The position numbers and the translations under genes are program-made. The notes beneath the pieces are model-generated. The model did no database searches. It was not told the origin of the DNA and saw only the letters and a list, made by a program, of their open reading frames with translations. A stretch of DNA of 8,526 bases from positions 1-8,526 of the forward strand of contig DATCDR010000169.1 of assembly GCA_036510575.1 (NCBI GenBank), read 5' to 3'. This DNA comes from DATCDR01 sp036510575 (GTDB lineage: Bacteria > Actinomycetota > Acidimicrobiia > Acidimicrobiales > Bog-793). Of the stretch, positions 6,561 to 8,526 are shown one piece after another (within the stretch, counting starts at the first letter, position 1; each line of letters begins with the position of its first letter).

Positions 6561-7517
6561 CTACGTGTTCGTCGTCGGAAGCAGCAGGTGGGCGTCTTGA
6601 GGGCGGTGTCGGGTGACGGCGTCGTGATACGTCGAGTCCTCGCCCTGGTAAATACCACGCTCCCAGATGCGGTGAAGCGGGTCCTCGACCGACAACTCCA
6701 TCGCACCGATCCCGTGAATCTCGATTCGAACCCGCTCGCCGTCTTGTAGCGGGCCGAGTCCCTCGTGGTTCGTCCCACACGAGATGAGATCGCCGCTGTT
6801 CAGTGTCATGATCGTCGAGGCGAACTCGATCAGCTCAGGCACGCGGTGCTCCATGTCGTCGGTGACGTAGTTGTGACGCAGTTGCCCGTCGTCCCAGAAC
6901 TGCACGTGAAGGTCGTTCGGATCCGCGATCTCGTCAGCCGTGGCGATCGCTGGTCCGATCGGACAGAACGTGTCGAAGGATTTTCCGAGCCAGCTGCCCT
7001 GCTTCCAGGTGGACCTTCCCTCGCCACGGGCAGATACATCGATCAATGCCGTGTAGCCAAAGACCGCGTCCTGCCAATTGGCGGCTTTGATCATCTTCGA
7101 CGGGCCACGAAGCACGAGGGCGAGCTCCGCCTCGTGCATGAACATCCAGGGCTCGGTGAACTCAGGAAGACGGATGACGTCGCCGTCGCCGACCACAGCG
7201 TCGGGATTCTTCATGAACATGTTCAACTGACGCGCCTCGCGTTGCGCGTGCTCCCAGTAGTTGCCGATGCAGCAGAGAATCTTGCCGGGCCTCGGAAGGG
7301 GTGGCCCGATGTGCACCGAGTCGAGCGCCAGTCGGTCTCCTGAAGAAACTCGTGCCTCGAGTGTGGGACGAAGCGACTCCCAGTCGTTGATCAGGGCGGC
7401 CATCCGTCCCTGTGGCGTAGGGGCCATCGGGGCGAGATCATCAAACGAAACGACACCGTGATCGACGAGCGCGCCTGGGACGAGTCCGTCCCCTGACGAG
7501 TAACAAACCAGCTTCAC
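6561..7517 (-). CDS. Fumarylacetoacetate hydrolase (FAH) family protein (318 aa)
   Basis: Soluble metal-dependent enzyme of the FAH superfamily, which cleaves or decarboxylates 2-oxo acids or hydrates (acylpyruvases, 2-hydroxyhepta-2,4-dienedioate isomerase, oxaloacetate decarboxylase). The N-terminal small domain covers about 1-75. The core starts at PRPGKILCCIGNYWEHA (76-92). Expected metal ligands are Glu 129 and Glu 131 in HEAELALVL (128-136) and Asp 160 in ALIDVSARG (157-164). LGKSFDTFCPIGP (178-189) supplies the conserved lysine (179). GDLISCGTNHEGLG (242-255) is the loop usually seen as GTPxGVG. A tail of about 35 residues follows the core. The GTG at 7515-7517 has AGGGGGA five bases upstream, which supports this start. 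Compared with the classic NDVSARD signature, this protein has I159 for Asn and G164 for Asp, so it belongs to a variant subgroup. Substrate is not predictable. It is transcribed alone, convergent with the kinase gene. Confidence 0.92.
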   Translation of the reverse strand: MKLVCYSSGDGLVPGALVDHGVVSFDDLAPMAPTPQGRMAALINDWESLRPTLEARVSSGDRLALDSVHIGPPLPRPGKILCCIGNYWEHAQREARQLNMFMKNPDAVVGDGDVIRLPEFTEPWMFMHEAELALVLRGPSKMIKAANWQDAVFGYTALIDVSARGEGRSTWKQGSWLGKSFDTFCPIGPAIATADEIADPNDLHVQFWDDGQLRHNYVTDDMEHRVPELIEFASTIMTLNSGDLISCGTNHEGLGPLQDGERVRIEIHGIGAMELSVEDPLHRIWERGIYQGEDSTYHDAVTRHRPQDAHLLLPTTNT

Positions 7518-7715
7518 GACAATCCCCCTGGCTCTTCGTATTGGGCCCCGCCTGCGCGATGGCTATCGCAATCTAGGCCGATCGAGGGGCGTTGAACAGG
7601 TTTGCGAAATCCCAAAACGACCGTTTCGGCGTGCCCAGGCCGCGCCGGCATGCCACGGGAGTAATAGATGACCAATCCGGTCGCCTTTTCAGCTCCACGG
7701 CCATAAGCTGAAACC
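7518..7715. promoter_or_regulatory. Divergent promoter region between FAH gene and DUF4395 gene
   Basis: This 198-bp spacer should drive both neighbours. It holds three short inverted repeats. GCGAT (7556-7560) pairs with ATCGC (7565-7569). AAACG (7615-7619) and CGTTT (7622-7626) form a near-palindrome about 100 bases upstream of the FAH start. TTTCAGCT (7687-7694) pairs with AGCTGAAA (7706-7713) directly before the DUF4395 start. On the minus strand a -10-like TAGATT (complement at 7571-7576) lies about 55 bases before the FAH start, without a good -35. Minus-strand open frames crossing here extend into the DUF4395 gene and look non-coding. Confidence 0.4.
7687..7713. repeat. 8-bp perfect inverted repeat at the DUF4395 translation start
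   Basis: TTTCAGCT (7687-7694) and AGCTGAAA (7706-7713) are separated by 11 bases and end two bases before the ATG at 7716. The right arm covers the place where a ribosome binding site would lie; no good Shine-Dalgarno is otherwise visible. It could be a protein-binding operator, or an RNA hairpin that limits translation initiation. The role is inferred from position only. Confidence 0.45.
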
Positions 7716-8240
7716 ATGGCGTCGTCGTTCTTCTCGTTCCCAAATCCCGTGAACGACGTAGCTGCGCGAAGCGTCGCATCGGGCGTGGTGGTCATGGCAG
7801 CGATCGCACTCGCGACCCACCAACTCTGGTTGACGATCCCCCTCGCCTACGGCTTCGTCGCACGCGTCGCGTGCGGTCCTCGCTTTAGCCCGCTTGGCCT
7901 CGTGGCGACCCGGCTTGTCGCGCCGAGACTTGGCGCGCACGCAAAACTCGTGCCTGGACCGCCCAAGCGCTTCGCCCAAGCCATGGGCGCAACCTTCACG
8001 GTCGCGGCCCTCCTCGTCTGGCTGCTCTGGAGTGACCTCGCTGCCGAGGTACTACTCGGCCTCCTCATCGTGCCGGCAGTGCTCGAAGCGGCACTCGGAT
8101 ACTGCGTTGGCTGCAGAATATTCGCGCTCGCAATTCGTAGCGGCCTAGTACCAGAAGAGGTCTGTCTAGAGTGCGGTGATCTCTACGGACCGGAGGCACG
8201 CCGCCGCCGCGAGCAGCGCGCCGCACAGCACATCGCGTAA
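7716..8240 (+). CDS. DUF4395 domain membrane protein with two CxxC pairs (174 aa)
   Basis: Small integral membrane protein of the DUF4395 family, of unknown function. The opening FPNPVNDVAARSVA (8-21) and CGPRFSPLGLVATR (53-66) are family hallmarks. Hydrophobic segments lie at about 20-34, 38-52, 88-105 and 109-132. PGPPKRFAQAMG (80-91) precedes the third. The conserved LEAALGYCVGC (123-133) gives Cys 130 and Cys 133 at the end of a membrane segment. A second pair, CLEC (150-153), follows in the hydrophilic tail, which ends in an Arg-rich helix (160-170). Four cysteines in two CxxC pairs suggest metal binding or thiol redox chemistry, but this is inference. The ATG at 7716 puts the family motif at the usual place near the N-terminus. 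No clear ribosome binding site is seen; an inverted repeat occupies that position. The downstream UbiA frame overlaps its 3' end. Confidence 0.86.
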   Translation: MASSFFSFPNPVNDVAARSVASGVVVMAAIALATHQLWLTIPLAYGFVARVACGPRFSPLGLVATRLVAPRLGAHAKLVPGPPKRFAQAMGATFTVAALLVWLLWSDLAAEVLLGLLIVPAVLEAALGYCVGCRIFALAIRSGLVPEEVCLECGDLYGPEARRRREQRAAQHIA

Positions 8241-8526
8241 GGACCAATCGAGGTCACTCGCGCGCCAGCTCCGTGGTCTCGCGCTCGCGTGCCATCCAGG
8301 ACCGGTCGTCGCGGTCACCGCGGTATCCGTCGGCTACGCAGCCTCACGTCATCGTTCTCCGCATGGGATCGTGCTCGTCGCCCTCGCCGTGTTAGCCGGA
8401 CAGCTCTCGACGGGATGGCAGAACGACGCGCTCGACGCCGAGGAGGACCGCCGAAACGAGCGCCGCACAAAGCCGATCGTGGCGGGCTACGTCACCCGAT
8501 CAAGGGTTGCAACCGCAGCGGTGCTC
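8176..8526 (+). CDS. UbiA-family prenyltransferase, partial (3' end beyond the window)
   Basis: N-terminal 117 codons of an integral membrane prenyltransferase of the UbiA family, which join an isoprenoid diphosphate to an aromatic or other acceptor (quinone, heme or lipid pathways). The first aspartate-rich motif NDxxDxxxD is intact as NDALDAEED (83-91 from the GTG used here), in the context GQLSTGWQNDALD (76-88). It is followed by NERRTKPIVAGYV (94-106), which has the conserved R-x-x-KP element. Hydrophobic segments lie at about 44-56 and 65-79. The homologous-looking part begins at LRGLALACHPGPVVA (about 32-46). The only start codon in frame between the upstream stop (8167-8169) and position 8370 is the GTG at 8176, which overlaps the DUF4395 gene by 65 bases and has no strong ribosome binding site. 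The first 30 residues are therefore doubtful. The second Asp motif is outside the window, so the subfamily cannot be set. Confidence 0.82.
   Translation, partial: MISTDRRHAAAASSAPHSTSRKDQSRSLARQLRGLALACHPGPVVAVTAVSVGYAASRHRSPHGIVLVALAVLAGQLSTGWQNDALDAEEDRRNERRTKPIVAGYVTRSRVATAAVL

Noticed and set aside
5827..6778. Minus-strand open frames (up to 269 codons) opposite the kinase gene and beyond
   Set aside because: Compositions are Arg/Ser/Val rich with no domain pattern. The plus strand here encodes clear kinase motifs and the minus strand beyond 6561 encodes the FAH protein in another frame.
1..8526. tRNA, rRNA, CRISPR, insertion sequence or prophage signals
   Set aside because: The spacers are short and show no tRNA-like cloverleaf, regularly spaced repeats, transposase motifs or terminal inverted repeats. 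Codon style looks even across the window, giving no sign of recent transfer.

Overview
The window is GC-rich, densely coded DNA with GTG starts and strong purine-rich ribosome binding sites. Gene content and protein style (DrrA-like ABC exporter, DUF4395 protein, DUF459-like SGNH protein, UbiA prenyltransferase) suggest a chromosomal segment from a high-GC actinobacterium, possibly from a deep lineage such as Acidimicrobiia. That placement is inferred from protein style only. I see no rRNA, tRNA, CRISPR array, transposase, integrase or phage gene.

Layout. Positions 1-1498 (minus strand) hold an ABC-2 exporter: the ATPase at 509-1498, followed with a one-base gap by its permease, which runs off the left edge. 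Upstream on the same strand, at 1693-2124, is a small protein of two CBS domains. A 291-bp divergent spacer separates it from a plus-strand pair: an MBOAT O-acyltransferase (2416-3852) and a membrane-anchored SGNH/GDSL-type protein (3939-4994). A 292-bp spacer follows, then an aminoglycoside phosphotransferase-fold kinase (5287-6468). Convergent to it is a fumarylacetoacetate-hydrolase-family enzyme (6561-7517, minus). Across a 198-bp divergent spacer are a DUF4395 membrane protein (7716-8240) and the first part of a UbiA-family prenyltransferase (8176 to the right edge), whose only visible start lies inside the DUF4395 gene.

How the genes work together. The clearest functional unit is the MBOAT/SGNH pair. 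It has the architecture of two-protein surface O-acylation systems (AlgI with AlgJ/AlgX, PatA with PatB): a multi-membrane-spanning protein moves an acyl group across the membrane and an extracytoplasmic SGNH protein places it on a glycan. No glycan biosynthesis gene is in view, so the substrate is unknown. The ABC pair probably exports a small or lipophilic compound. The CBS protein, the kinase, the FAH enzyme and the DUF4395/UbiA pair look like single metabolic or regulatory genes with no obvious shared pathway. Most of the window looks ordinary. The best candidates for a second look are the surface-acylation pair, the DUF4395 protein with two CxxC pairs, the odd DUF4395/UbiA junction, and the inverted repeat that covers the DUF4395 translation start.
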